DNA from: Wolfiporia cocos
Taxonomy: Eukaryota; Basidiomycota; Agaricomycetes; Polyporales; Phaeolaceae
Direction of reading: 5' to 3'
DNA length: 64,000 bases
Assembly (NCBI GenBank): GCA_029448655.1
Contig: JACCLO010000001.1
Location: 62,001 to 126,000 of the forward strand
Position 1 is the first letter of the stretch, and each line of letters begins with the position of its first letter. The notes beneath the pieces are model-generated. The model was not told where the DNA came from, made no database searches, and saw nothing but the letters and a program-made list of their open reading frames with translations. This document shows positions 1 to 11,300 of this stretch, piece by piece. Position numbers and translations under genes: made by a program.

Positions 1-2
1 AA

Positions 3-852
3 AACCAGGAATGGCAGAGGAAGCTGGCTACCCGCCCTATTCTCACTGGCTCTTACCTTCGCCCAACGCTCTATAATGGGCCATTGCCACAGATGAGGCC
101 GCTACCACTCCACATTGCGGGACTCATACACTCGCGCCGCAAACGAAGGGAGAAGCGCATGACCGAGTTTCTGGAACTTAATAAACTAAAGGATGACCTC
201 GTGAAGGAACGCGAGTTCGAGCGACGGCTCGGATCGATTGCCCGACGAGAACGTGTCCACTTCAAGAGCGAGTTCTTAGAGCATTATTCAGATTGGGGTA
301 ACTATTCAAATTATACGAATTTGACATTATGAGTTCACACCTGAGATCGTTGCAGTCGAAGCCATCAACGTCCGATTGACGGAGATCCTGGAAACGTTCA
401 GGCGCGACGAAGCGCGCCTCACAATGCCATACCCTCCTGAAATGCTCGTGCAGATCAAGAACGCAAGAAGGGAAAAGATCGCGAACAAAACGCGCGAACT
501 CGAGCGGGAGCGGCACGGGATCATAACCAAGCGGGCGGTACACAGGAAGATGCAGGGTCCTACGGCGCACGTATGGGCGACGATGACCGAGCGGGAGAGG
601 CGCATGGACCAGATCTCTAGAAGCGTCAGCGAGGTGGGGTACGTCGCGCAGGTCAAGAGGGCGCTTGGCTTCAAATTCAGGGATCCCAATGCGTGGAAGG
701 CGGAGATGGGGCGCAAGGAGGATAAGGAGAGGCTGGACAGGATGCTGCAAAAAATCCGCGCTGAAAACGAACGTAGGAGCTCCAACACGGAGGAATCGTC
801 GAAAGTGGACGAGCCACGCAATCCTTCATCGGGGCCCGAACGCAACCAGTGA
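3..852 (+). CDS. 3' part of a small two-exon host gene, possibly a mitochondrial LYR-family-like protein
   Basis: The reading frame is open from the window edge and the true start lies outside. Exon 1 runs to 297, a 58-nt GT-AG intron occupies 298-355, and exon 2 continues in phase (split Val codon) to TGA at 850-852. The join gives about 260 residues, rich in Arg, Lys and Glu, with probable coiled-coil stretches in the second half. The segment around residues 19-36 (YLRPTLYNGPLP and the following HIAGLIHSRRK) resembles a conserved region I remember from fungal LYR-motif mitochondrial proteins. That assignment is from memory and weak, and no LYR tripeptide lies in the visible part. It is the only protein-coding host sequence left of the ankyrin gene and shows no disabling lesion. 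It could equally be another basic mitochondrial or ribosome-associated protein. Confidence 0.6.
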
Positions 853-1858
853 CATGCACGTTCCCAAATACACAACACGATGAGCGTGCCTCCGTGCGCC
901 AGCATATTGTATTGAAGCACTGCGCTCTTCCCTTCTAGGAACAAGAGAGCTGCTGCATCAGTCCTGGACCTGGTCTGTGAGCATGATACTGATCCCGTAG
1001 CGCTCTGCGCTACCACCTCAATATCATGTATTGCGTGATTGCCCAAGAGAACCTACGACGCTATGAATGCTGCAATGTCATCCACGGTAAGAGCACAGTC
1101 TACACTTTCATGCGTGTCCGTTGTTTGATCTCGTGGGTCCGGTACGCGCTCGGCCGGCCGGGACGAACGGAGGAGGCACGGTTACTAGCAACTTCGTCTG
1201 TCTAAAGGAAGTCGTTCGCTTGGGTGTACACTCTCGAAAACTCCGCACCGGGATTCGTTCATCGTAGTCATCAGAGCGTCCAAGCCTATTCGACCCTTTC
1301 TGACTCTGCGTAATACTCACCAACGCCCAACTATCAAATACTCCCGCATGTCGGTGTCAGCGCCTACCAGCGCGCTCTTGGCGTAGAAAACTATGCTGCA
1401 TCTGACCTCACATCGAGCGGTGCTGCACGAAACCCGGAGGATTCACGATGCTTTCTAATGCACAGTCGTTCGCTCGCCTGTTCTGCTGTGCACGAACAAA
1501 ACTACAGATCGAGCCCAATGAGGATTTGTGGATGGGCACGGCGACACAACGTTTTATTGACCCAATCGGGACTAGTGTGGCGGGATTTGCCATTGTTAGA
1601 CATGCGGGCAGTGCTTGCCGAACGCCAGCGGCCGATAGTTCTCTAGGCGATCCCGCCATTTTTGATTCGCGTGACTCGCTTGACAAATCGGGCCAACATG
1701 ACTCTGGCTGTGAACGCGGCCATCTGCGCATACATGCGGTGCCTTGAGGCTGCACACGCCCGCCAGCCGGGCTTGCAGAATTAAGACGCTTGGTCCAACG
1801 ATCCATCACATTATCACCGTTCTGTAACTCCTAACGTCCCACGTTTCTGACTATCAAT
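853..1858. other. Intergenic region between the small gene and the ankyrin gene
   Basis: About 1 kb with no coding frame that I can connect to a protein family. It should hold the 3' end of the upstream gene and the promoter of the ankyrin gene. A frame of about 100 codons at 1448-1747 overlaps another on the opposite strand and shows no splice logic or recognisable motif, so I treat both as chance. No repeats or LTR ends were seen. Confidence 0.5.
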
Positions 1859-4800
1859 ATGCCTCCAGCTTCCGGAGCACAAGCATTTCTGGCACGCGTT
1901 ACCAAGCTACCGCCGTCCGGGCCAGAAGTCTTTGATGCCCTTTCACAGGCCCTCCAGCCCTCGCTCGACGATGAGGCTGAACTGCGTAAGCTATTCGCAA
2001 CAGATCGGAATAATCCTCGTCTGCAGGATCCACACGTCGGTCTAGTCGACGTGTTCGACGCGCCGGCGGACATCAGAATCACAAGAGCGCGAATCGTGAA
2101 GGACGAGCAGGATCTTAATTTTAAATTTGTCTTGCCTCTGGCGAGTGAACGCAGACGCCAGGATGGTGCTCCCGCTATGGTGTCGAGCCTTGACGAATTC
2201 AAGAAGAATTGGGTGATCTTCACCGAGGGCTCGCTCTCACAGCTACTAGACTGGAACAATGTCATCGCGGCGGGCGGGTCTGTCCAGGCATGTCTGAATC
2301 CAGTTCCCGACTCTGCAAGGATGTCGAAGCGCGCATTGCGCAAGCATTTCCACAACAACGCCTAACCGACATCTGACGTCGATCTGTTCTTGTACGGATT
2401 GACGCAGGAACAAGCAGAAGCTAAGATCAATGCTATCTACGAAGCCGTACGCGACTCGGTGCCATGGGACGTGACATGTATCCGCACGAAGCATACGGTG
2501 TCCATCCACTCTCAGTACCCATACCGCGTGGTGCAGATCGTGCTTCGTCTGTACAGCTCACCTGGAGAGATTCTAGCAGGATTTGATGTCGATGCCCCAT
2601 GCTGTACGTATGATGGCGAGCGTGTGTGGGCGAATGCGCGGGCTGTCGTCGCTATGATGCGGCAATGCAACACGACATGACACGGAGGTCTCCGTCGTAT
2701 GAAGTCCGCCTTGCGAAGTATTCGTCGCGTGACTTCGAAGTGTACGTACCTTCACTCAGGCGTGAGGATATCGATCCCACTGTACGTGAATGAATCTCGC
2801 TGTTTTCATGTTGAGCTTACACGTTTCGTTTCAGATTTTCGAACGTTCGATAACTCGCATACAAGGGCTTGCACGATCGCTCGTTCTAGAACGGTTGACT
2901 ACAGCAGACGCCAGGGACAGATACCTAACCTACCGGCGCAACCTCCGTGGTCGGCCGCAAGGTCAGAACGTATACAGGCGCAGGAACAAGGGAGACTTGA
3001 AGGCGGAAATTGACTTTACAGGGCTGGAGATGAACGACTACGACGTTGTGTCCCTGCATATCCCGTATGGCCCTGGTTGGGACGCAAGGCGCATCGAAAA
3101 ACTGGTATACCACACTGTGCGTTGTTCGCCTCAATTCCGTCCTTGTGCTGATATGACGGATATATCAGGATTTGGGCATGAACTGTATGTGTAGCCCATT
3201 ACTTTTCGTACATGATTTTTACGCCGATCTAGCTCCATTCAACCCAAAGAACAAAGATCGCCGCCTCCATCGACATCCTGCCTTCTTCGGCACGATGCAG
3301 GAGTGCTTAGAGGACTGTTGTGAGGTACGATATCTCACATTGGCATCAATCGAGTCACTTACAATTCACCAGTATTGTCCTGAGCCGAAGGACGAGGAAG
3401 AGCGGAAGTTGCGGGAAGAAGAGGACAAAGCCTATCTTCGTGGCCGTATCACGAAAAAGCTGTTTGCTGTGCTCATTTTGATTTTGTCCCCAGCTTCATC
3501 GAGGAGGATTCAGGTCGTCAGAGCATCTCAGGCAGTTTTAACCCGATAGATGTCGGAGAATGGGCAGAGCAAGCGTACATGGGTCCAACAGAGAAGCTTT
3601 TCGCTGCGATCGTGGCGTGCGACAGAGAGGCCGTGACGCGTCTCATCAGCAGGAGGACATCAACGTGAATCGACGTGATCACGTCGGCCGCACACCTCTT
3701 CATATGGCGATCATGGTGAAAGCGATCGACATTGCCTGCGATCTCGTTGATTCCTATGCGAGGATGACTGCGCGTGTGGCAGATGGGCGGACGGCGCTCC
3801 ATCTTGCTGCTCAGCTCGATTTACCCGAGGTTGTTCGCAAGCTTCTTGACCGCAGTGCGCTGAATGAGGAGAAGGCGAAGGAAGCCGAAGGAGAGGCAAA
3901 ACGCAAGGCTGAGGAGGACGCAGAAAACAACATGATGGATGTCGATGACGAGGCGAAAGGTGACGATGAGCATAATAGTAGTGAAGACGATTGGAAGTCA
4001 GATGAGGACGACGGGGAAGAGAAGAAGGTGCAGAATGCCGAGGAGGAGAACATTAACGACAGTATGGTTCCTGACGATGAGGACAAGTCCGACATTCTAA
4101 ACGTCAATGCTCCGGACTGGGACTTCGCCTTCACGCCGCTCCAGTACACCATCGCCTCCGGATCTGTCGCCGTCGTAGACCTACTCATCGCTGCCGGCGC
4201 CGATGTCGGGCTTCTCACTAAGGCATTTGGGTGTGACACGCATCCGTTCCACCCGCTTACCGCAACTGCCTTGGCAGAGAACGAGGAGGCTGCATGTGAG
4301 ATTGCAAGGAAGCTCTTCGCCGCGGGCGCTGTGTCTTCTCAAGCCGACGACGCGCTATTCACAATCTTTCACAGGGTTGTCTGCACAGGCAAATTTGATC
4401 TGACTCACACTTTTCTCCACCATGATCCCAACGCCAAGGCTGTCGTCAATATATCGTATAAACATAGCTGGAAGTCAGCAGTGTACCCGATCGTAAGTGC
4501 GATTGCTAAGAAGAACTATTCCATGATCGCTCTCTTGCTTGCTTATGGTGCCAAGTTGGTGATCACCGAAGAAGCCTACACAGGTGTGCTCGCCACTGGG
4601 TATGTCTTCGCCCTTGTTGTATAGCTTCGATACTGACTAGATTGTGCAGTGCCTCAACCATCATCGACCGGAGCGCCAGCTACCACGAGAAGGTCTGCAT
4701 GGCTCTTGAGGCTGCTATTGCTGCGCGTGATGACGTGGTTATGCTCCTCATGGCAATGGGTGCAGAAGTCAACCTCCTCCCGATGATGGCAAGTCAAGCC

Positions 4801-6249
4801 ATGAAGTATGGTTGGCGGGCAGAGTGCTGTGTAACTTTTCTCGAGTGGGTACACCTCACTATTCGTGCACTCGAGGATCGTCTGCAGAAGCTCGGCACAG
4901 ACCTCTACTCGGAACCCATGGATGAGAGAATCCAAGCTTTGGCTTCCCAGCCTGGTTGGAAGGGAGAGGTAGGCGAGGTTCTTTTGAAGCGTAGGGAGAA
5001 GGAGAGGAAGGAGAAGAAATCAAAAGTCAATGCCGAGACAGAGAAGACGAGGCGGAATCTGTGGGCAGCGAAGGAATACTTCAGCACAGTGGAGTCCCAG
5101 CTAGTTATTAGTGGAGCAAAGACGTGGAACGAGGCTTTTCCTGATGACAAGCACGAAGAAGTCAAGAGTCTCTACTCAGATAACAACAACAGCAGGCTGC
5201 TCACACGTACGACTTCGGGCACTGGCGCATGTTACAGCTACCATCTCTTCAATGGTCAGTCGTCGAGCCTCCCCGCTCCCGCCTCCAGTCTGTCGAGATA
5301 CGACAAACTGCTCGAGGCCTGTTGGAATGGAGACAACGCGAAGATCGAGCAGCTATGTCTTCCGAAGAACGGTAATGAATCGAAAGAGGCACCTTTACAG
5401 ATTGCAGTGCAATTAGAAGATGGCGGGTTCAATAATGGCAGTGAGTGTCGTCTCAATTGCGCTCGAAACCTCCATTCAACCGTATGCACCAGTATGCAAC
5501 CCTCTGTCCATTGCTATCGCCCGACATCACTGGGACACAGCACGACTAATTCTTGCGATTGCCAGTGCCCAGCATGAACCCAAGAAGTGACCAAGTTTCA
5601 AGTGCAAGGAATTGTGCTAGGTACGGATGATCAATCAGACTCTGATACATACTGACCACCGTTATAGTTAATGAGGACGAGGACAAGGATAATGACGAAG
5701 ACGATGTTGATATGGACGATGACCCAGTCCCTATCAACTTCGTCGATATTGCCAAGCGTCCTTCCACAGTCAGCACCTCCGTGTCACCACAGATGCTCCT
5801 GACACATGTATACACCCAATGGCTTGACAGCACAGAGACGCTCCAGAGCGGCTCAGTCGTGTTTCGCGCGGTCTTCCAGAACGTGCGCTATCATTGCAGA
5901 GCTGTACGACAGCCTTTCTGAGCCACAGCTGCTGCCGACAGATACACTGGTTTGGACACTACGATATGACCGCCGCGAGATGCTCGACACGCTCATCCGC
6001 CACTCAGGAGTCGGCATAGACGTGTGTCACGAAAACGCGCATGAGGACGAGGTATCAGGCGCTACCAACCAGAAGAGGTCCAAGATCTATCTCGGTCTCA
6101 ATGTGCACGGAATCAAGCGCAAGGATCTGGCGACCAGGAATGATCCGAATAGGACCAACCACACAGTAGAGAAACGTGATTTGCCTCTACTGTGGGCCGC
6201 GGCTAAGGCTGGCGCGCTCACGGTCATTGCGTATTTGAAAGGGGGCCGT
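1859..6249 (+). pseudogene. Ankyrin-repeat protein gene, 5' part (disrupted)
   Basis: The ATG at 1859 begins a long spliced frame. Introns I can place are 2782-2834, 3117-3168, 3185-3232, 3325-3372, 3446-3493, 4600-4649, 5441-5492 and 5621-5667. The N-terminal part has GGSVQAC followed by SDVDLFLYGL, reminiscent of the G-S and DxD signature of nucleotidyltransferase folds (inference). Later come a block ending in LHIPYGPGWDARR, ankyrin-type repeats (GRTPLHMAI, GRTALHLAAQL, FTPLQYTIASGSVAVV), an acidic linker and more repeats (PLSIAIARHHW, LPLLWAAAKAGAL). Lesions: an in-frame TAA at 2363-2365 just before the DVDLF motif; one-base deficits near 2676, 3445, 3648 and 5588; and a further frame change between about 5830 and 5890. 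The frame stops at 6249 where foreign DNA begins, and continues at 7230. I infer a dead gene. Sequencing indels could explain some of the frameshifts but not the insertions. Confidence 0.82.
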
Positions 6250-7225
6250 TGTGGAGGGATAGCGCATTTCTATACTCAAATCCGTATAAGTCACAAGATC
6301 ACCATTCGAACGACGATTACAAGATAGCAAGCTCAAGTTCTCTACACTCAAACTCGCAGAAGTTTCATGAATCAAGCACGTACCAGAAACTTCATCGAGC
6401 GTACAGCATTAGTATGCGATTATACTCTTCGATCATGCGTACAGGTCGTCGTCCTGCGTGTATATTTCATTTCTGGCATTTTCGGTTATTTTTCTTACTG
6501 TACTAAAACCTCTCCACCGACTCTAGCAGCGCGTGAGACATGTCCCGAGGGAGCGGTACGCGAACGCGAAGTAGGATCCGCGACGTTCCAGACCGACGTT
6601 CCCGCGCTCGAGGGCGGCGAGATGCGCACGTAAATAGGGCGCGGTCTTGACATCGTTGACGGAGTCCGAGCCATCGCGCGTTTCGTACGCCAATCCTGAC
6701 GGTATGTCGGACGTGTCTGTGCCGACGACGCGGCCCCCATCCGTTTTTCTCCACTACTTCACATAGATTCATAGCTACAAGACTTTTATGGTAGTCGTTT
6801 TTCCTTATCGAGTTACATGATCATTCGCTTCTCTCGATTGCGTATCACTACTTTTTCTTCTGTCGCATTTCAGTCGGCACTCAAAACTGCGTCGTTTGTA
6901 ACATAAAACAGCGGCCATGCCCAGGGTGCAATCCATCTCCCTCTCCTCGCATTTTCTGTGTGACGCTATCCTTTGAGTCTTAGCGAGGCGACGCCGAGCT
7001 CAACCGCAGCCGATCGAGTCTTCGCGGCGAAGAGATCATCAGTGAGTCTTATAGTTTTTAGTTGCGCGATCGCGCGTTAGTATTTGTCATCGCGCGCACG
7101 ATATATTGCGGCCTATCGTATATTTTGTTGTGGGTTTTTCTCGCATTCCCACACATACATTCCGGTCTCTCGCGCTACGTATCGGCGACCTGCTATTCGT
7201 TGCATCTCCGCACTGCCCTTCCACA
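6250..7225. mobile_element. 976-bp insertion in the ankyrin exon with TG...CA ends and 4-bp duplication
   Basis: The ankyrin reading frame is interrupted after CCGT at 6246-6249 and resumes exactly in frame after a second CCGT at 7226-7229. The insert begins TGTGGAGGGATAG and ends CCCTTCCACA, so its ends form a short imperfect inverted repeat and have the TG...CA form of an LTR. The size would suit a solo LTR, but I see no second copy in the window, and a 4-bp duplication differs from the 5 bp of the other elements here. The interior has no transposase or polymerase frame. It includes a coding-like stretch on the minus strand, listed separately. Confidence 0.6.
6529..6764 (-). pseudogene. Possible captured C-terminal exon inside the 976-bp insert
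   Basis: On the minus strand a frame of about 77 codons follows an AG acceptor-like site and ends at a TAG near 6529. Its composition looks protein-like (for example APYLRAHLAALERGNVG and a final FAYRSLGTC), unlike the random frames around it. I do not recognise the family. No upstream exons can be placed between it and the insert end. It may be a gene fragment carried by the inserted DNA, or simply a chance open frame in GC-rich sequence. Confidence 0.22.
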
Positions 7226-7229
7226 CCGT

Positions 7230-7333
7230 CCGCTGCGTGCATACCAGGATTATGCTTTCACAGATAGTGACGAGCGTGCTACCTACTTGTGCCGTGCGCT
7301 TGATCTTAGACCTGCATCAGTGCCGCCACAGTG
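7230..7333 (+). pseudogene. Ankyrin gene fragment between the 976-bp insert and element X
   Basis: This 104-bp piece continues the ankyrin-protein exon in frame from 6249, encoding PLRAYQDYAFTDSDERATY and onward. It ends in CAGTG (7329-7333), which is duplicated at 27048-27052 on the other side of element X. The exon continues there in frame, so the piece proves that both flanks belong to one gene. Confidence 0.8.
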
Positions 7334-7633
7334 TGTCACAAGCCGATTTTCTCCAACTAGCTTGCAACTAGGAACAACCCTTATCTTATCTAAGCGCCCG
7401 CCTATGCATCACGTGCAAGGACCCCGAACACCCCACACGTGCCTACACAGACCCCGGACACCCTTGATGTGGCTCTACACCTACAATAGGGTTTACCATA
7501 CTCTAAAACGGTCTATCAGCTTACGTAATACTGTATAGTAGCCAAACATGTACAAACAGCCTATGAGCATGTATACCAGCCAGACGAGCAGGGAGCACCC
7601 CAGACTCGTCTTGGCCTTTGTTGCCTTGAGTAG
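7334..7633 (+). repeat. 5' LTR of element X, left part
   Basis: The first 300 bp of the X 5' LTR, starting TGTCACAAGCCG. It is interrupted after AGTAG (7629-7633) by element Z and resumes after the second AGTAG at 17635. It contains the TATA-like region and the transcript-start motif of the family. Confidence 0.9.
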
Positions 7634-8332
7634 TGACACAGACTAGACTGTGGGACTCACACTATAACCTTATAGGCGACTTGAAGATGTTGCAGAAGGT
7701 TGGTGAGGAGGCTAGTGGGCGCAAGCAGAGATGGTATGTAACTGTGCGAATGCAGAGAACAAATCTAAGGCTTATCCGCAGTGATAGCCCTACTTATATA
7801 CATGCTTTGTTTGGTTACCGGTAAGGGAGCCAAACATGAAGGTGGTCTGTGCGCAGACATAACTAATATGGTTAAGTCGTAAACTACAATAGACCATGTG
7901 CGCCGGTAATGGCCGCACCAGTAAGATCGTTTGTTTGGACCGTAGGTCCATGTTGTGGAAGTGGCTGTAGCTACGTTAGTAAGCCATGCATGTGATTCTT
8001 ATATACCGGCATCGGGATATGAGTAATCATAAGGGCATTGGCATGTGATAACGAGCGGGCCGCTTATCCAATCGTACTGACATAGCCCGGTACCGGGATA
8101 TGAGTAAAGCGCGTGACACCGAAGGTTAGTCCGCTGAGTCATTGACGCGTACAAGCGTGTTATGTACGTGTTGTTATGACAAGTGGACGTATACCGCGTT
8201 GTGTACGTGTTGTTTGGTTGCGTGTACGTGTAGACGGGCGCTTAGCAGCGTAAATGTCTACAAGGTCGTAGAAATACCAGATAAATAGGTAAAAATACGG
8301 GAAAAATAGTGGCATGTCCCAAATCTGTGACA
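7634..8332 (-). repeat. 3' LTR of element Z
   Basis: A 699-bp direct repeat of 16931-17629. On the plus strand it starts TGACACAGACTAG and ends CAAATCTGTGACA. Small open frames inside it, for example at 7633-7824, occur in both LTR copies and are not genes. It carries a TATA-type motif, read on the minus strand, in the middle of the LTR. Confidence 0.93.
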
Positions 8333-8350
8333 TTACCCCCTCTTCAGGTT
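8333..8350 (-). promoter_or_regulatory. Polypurine tract of element Z
   Basis: On the minus strand the bases just before the 3' LTR read CCTGAAGAGGGGGTAA, directly abutting the LTR start TGTCACAG. This is the expected plus-strand primer site for second-strand synthesis. The same purine core occurs before the 3' LTRs of X, Y and the short element at 51615. Confidence 0.75.
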
Positions 8351-8371
8351 TCATTGTCCCTAATGGAACGA

Positions 8372-11300
8372 TTATTTTCCTGTGGAGCCGAATCCACCAG
8401 TACCGCGCTCAGATTTAATCTTTTCAAAGTAAGATTTTCCGTGTAGCGTAATGTGCGGGTCCTTAGCAACTTCGCAGATGAGCTGGGCAATCTTATCACC
8501 GGCCCGAATATCGATAGATATATCGGAGTGATTCCGGAGAATGATGATTACTTCGCCTTGATAATCGTGGTCGATAACGCCACCCATTACGTCTATGCCT
8601 TTTCGGGCAAGACTAGAGCAGGGGGCGATACGTCCGTAAGTGCCGAAAGGTACCTGGATCTTCAGTTTGGTGTTGTATTCTGTCTGCCCGTGAGCTGGCA
8701 GAACGTCGCCTGTTGCAGTGTACAGGTCAAACCCAACCGAGTCCTTGGTTCCCTTTTCCGGCATTCGGCCGCCTTCACCGACTACGATTTTCAAATCCGC
8801 GTTTTGGTTAATGTCCGCTGACATCCATCCCCCGTCGGGGTGTCTAACCATGCGTTGCTTAGGGTCCTTCGCAAATTCTTCGCGATACTGCGGCCAGTCG
8901 TCTGGCCACGTGCATTCATCGGCTTCCCAGTCGTCGCTGTCAGGGTCGAAGACATGAACTGCTTCTTTCCTTCTAGCTGATCGCCTGAGGGGGACATCCT
9001 GCATTGGAATAGGGTGTGAAGCCTTGTATTCCTGCAAAATGTCGTATGCCGAGTCGAGATCCGCTTCGCGTACCCAGGAGTCGTCATTGATACCGAATCC
9101 CTTCCAACGGATTCTGTATTCAACTCTTCCTGCTCGGAGACGATGATCTAAGATCTTCTCGACTTCCCATAACTCCTCGCCGTCGACCATTTCTGGTTGA
9201 GGCTCTGGTTTTTTCTGATGCACCGGGTCCTTGTACATGACCAACTTGGAAGCGTGGAATACTGGGTGGTAAGCCCTGTATTGCTCGTCCATGTGTACCC
9301 TAAAGGTGACCGGAGATAATTGTTCAATTATCCTGAATGGTCCCAAATAGCGTGGACTAAGACTTCTTTCGGAGTCTTGCCAGCTACGGGCGTCAACGAG
9401 AACTTTGTCGCCGACTTTAAACGGTACCGAGCGCTTATGTTGATCATAATACCAAGACCAGCGTTCGGCAGCCAATTTCATTGCTGCCTTAGCTTGTTCT
9501 TGTGCTGACCATCGTTCGTAAGCAATGACATTTAGGTCCACGTATTGTGTTGGACGTAAATTCGTAGGTCCTGCGTTGGGATGCCTTCCTAGTTCGACAA
9601 AGAATGGACTATTCTTTGTTGTCTCACTAGCCGCGTTGTTGTACGCGAATTCGGCCGTAGGGAGAAACCATGACCAGTTATCCTTCTGAATAACATCGAT
9701 GTAACATCTAAGATATTGTTCCAGGATTTGGTTAACTCTCTCCGTCTGGCCATCCGCTTGCGGGTGATAGGCAGTTGTCATTGACCGTTGGATTCCCAAT
9801 TGCTCACACCATCCCTTGAATAAGGCGGCTGCGAATTGCGGGCCTCTATCCGAAATGATTTGTTTCGGAAGTCCGTGGTTCGGATAAATCCGAAGGTACA
9901 GGAGGTTTGCTAATTCTTTTGCCGTTATTTTGTCGGACGTGGGAATGAAATGTGCTCGTTTGGTAAGCCGGTCCACTATTACCATAATAGCATTGAATTG
10001 TTTCAATTCGCCGCTGGGTGGTAGGTGGACGATAAGGTCAATTGTGACGGTGTCCCAAGGTGCTTCCGGAACTGGGAGCGGTTGCAGGGGTCCGTACGGG
10101 GTCTGGTTGTGGTTCTTCATGCGTTGACATGTGTCACAACCTTCCACGTATTGCTTCACCATCGTGGTCATTCCAGGCCACCAGTAATTACGTGATAGAA
10201 GTTCATAGGTCTTCCATCGTCCGAAGTGTCCGGCAGTCACATGGTCATGATGTAACTCCAGGATCTTCGTGCGCAATTCCTTAGGCTCTTTTGGAACGTA
10301 CACTTTTCCTCGTCTGAGGAGTAATCCGGCCTCCATGTTCCATTCCTGGAGATCTTTACCGAATTCCTTGGGACCACTTTTCAGTAGTTCCTGGTAATCC
10401 TTGGTAATTTGATCGTCCATGAGGGCTTGTCGGATTTGTCGGAGAAGGTCCTCGTCGCCTGATTGTATCTCCTGCTGTGACGCTTCTAGCGCCCTAACCG
10501 TAAAGTATTCCGGTTTCAGCAAAATTTGATCGCGATTGTCGAGTTCCACCCCCTCTTCATGGTCTGGCCTCCGTGACAGAGGATCAGCCGTGAGCATTGT
10601 TTTACCGGGTTTGTGACACATGGTGAAGTTGAACCTTGTCAGGTAAAGACTCCAACGTGCCTGTCTCCGGGTTAGCCGTTGTGCCGATTTGAAATATGTC
10701 AGATTGAGATGATCCGACCATACTTCAAATTTGTGTGGGTGTCCTTCGAGGTAATGTCTCCATTCCTCTAGTGCACGGATGATTGCGAGCAACTCCTTAT
10801 CGTAAATCTCATAGTTCCTTTCGGGTGCTGATAGAGATTTCGAGTAAAAGGCTACCGGGTGCCAGAGCTTATCCTCCGAAGAGTATTGTGATAGCACTGC
10901 ACCAGTTGCGTAATCGGAAGAATCCGCTTCCACGCGGAACGGGGACTCCTGATCTGGGATCCGGAGTATTGGAGCCGATGTGAAAGCTTCCTTGAGAGTT
11001 TGGAAGGCTTCCGCTTGTTCGGGTCCCCAGTTCCATTGCGTGTTTTTCTTGGACAGTTCGGTTAACGGCTTAACCACTTTGGAGAAATCTTTAATGAACC
11101 GACGGTAGTAGTTGGCGAAGCCAACAAAGGCTTGGACGTCCTTCACCTTGGCAGGTGTAGGCCAGTCCATGACACCGGCTACCTTCTTAGGGTCCATTTC
11201 GACTTTTCCTTTGGAAATGATCATTCCCAGGTATTCAATACTGCTTTGTTCGAAGAAGCACTTTTCAGGCTTCGCGAACAAGTCGTTGTCTTGCAAGATT

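Noticed and set aside
1408..1809. Overlapping open frames on both strands in the 853-1858 interval
   Set aside because: No motif, splice structure or composition supports either; they mirror each other, as expected by chance in GC-rich DNA.
7633..7824. A 63-codon frame repeated at 16930-17121
   Set aside because: It lies within the two LTRs of element Z; duplicated LTR sequence, no protein motif.
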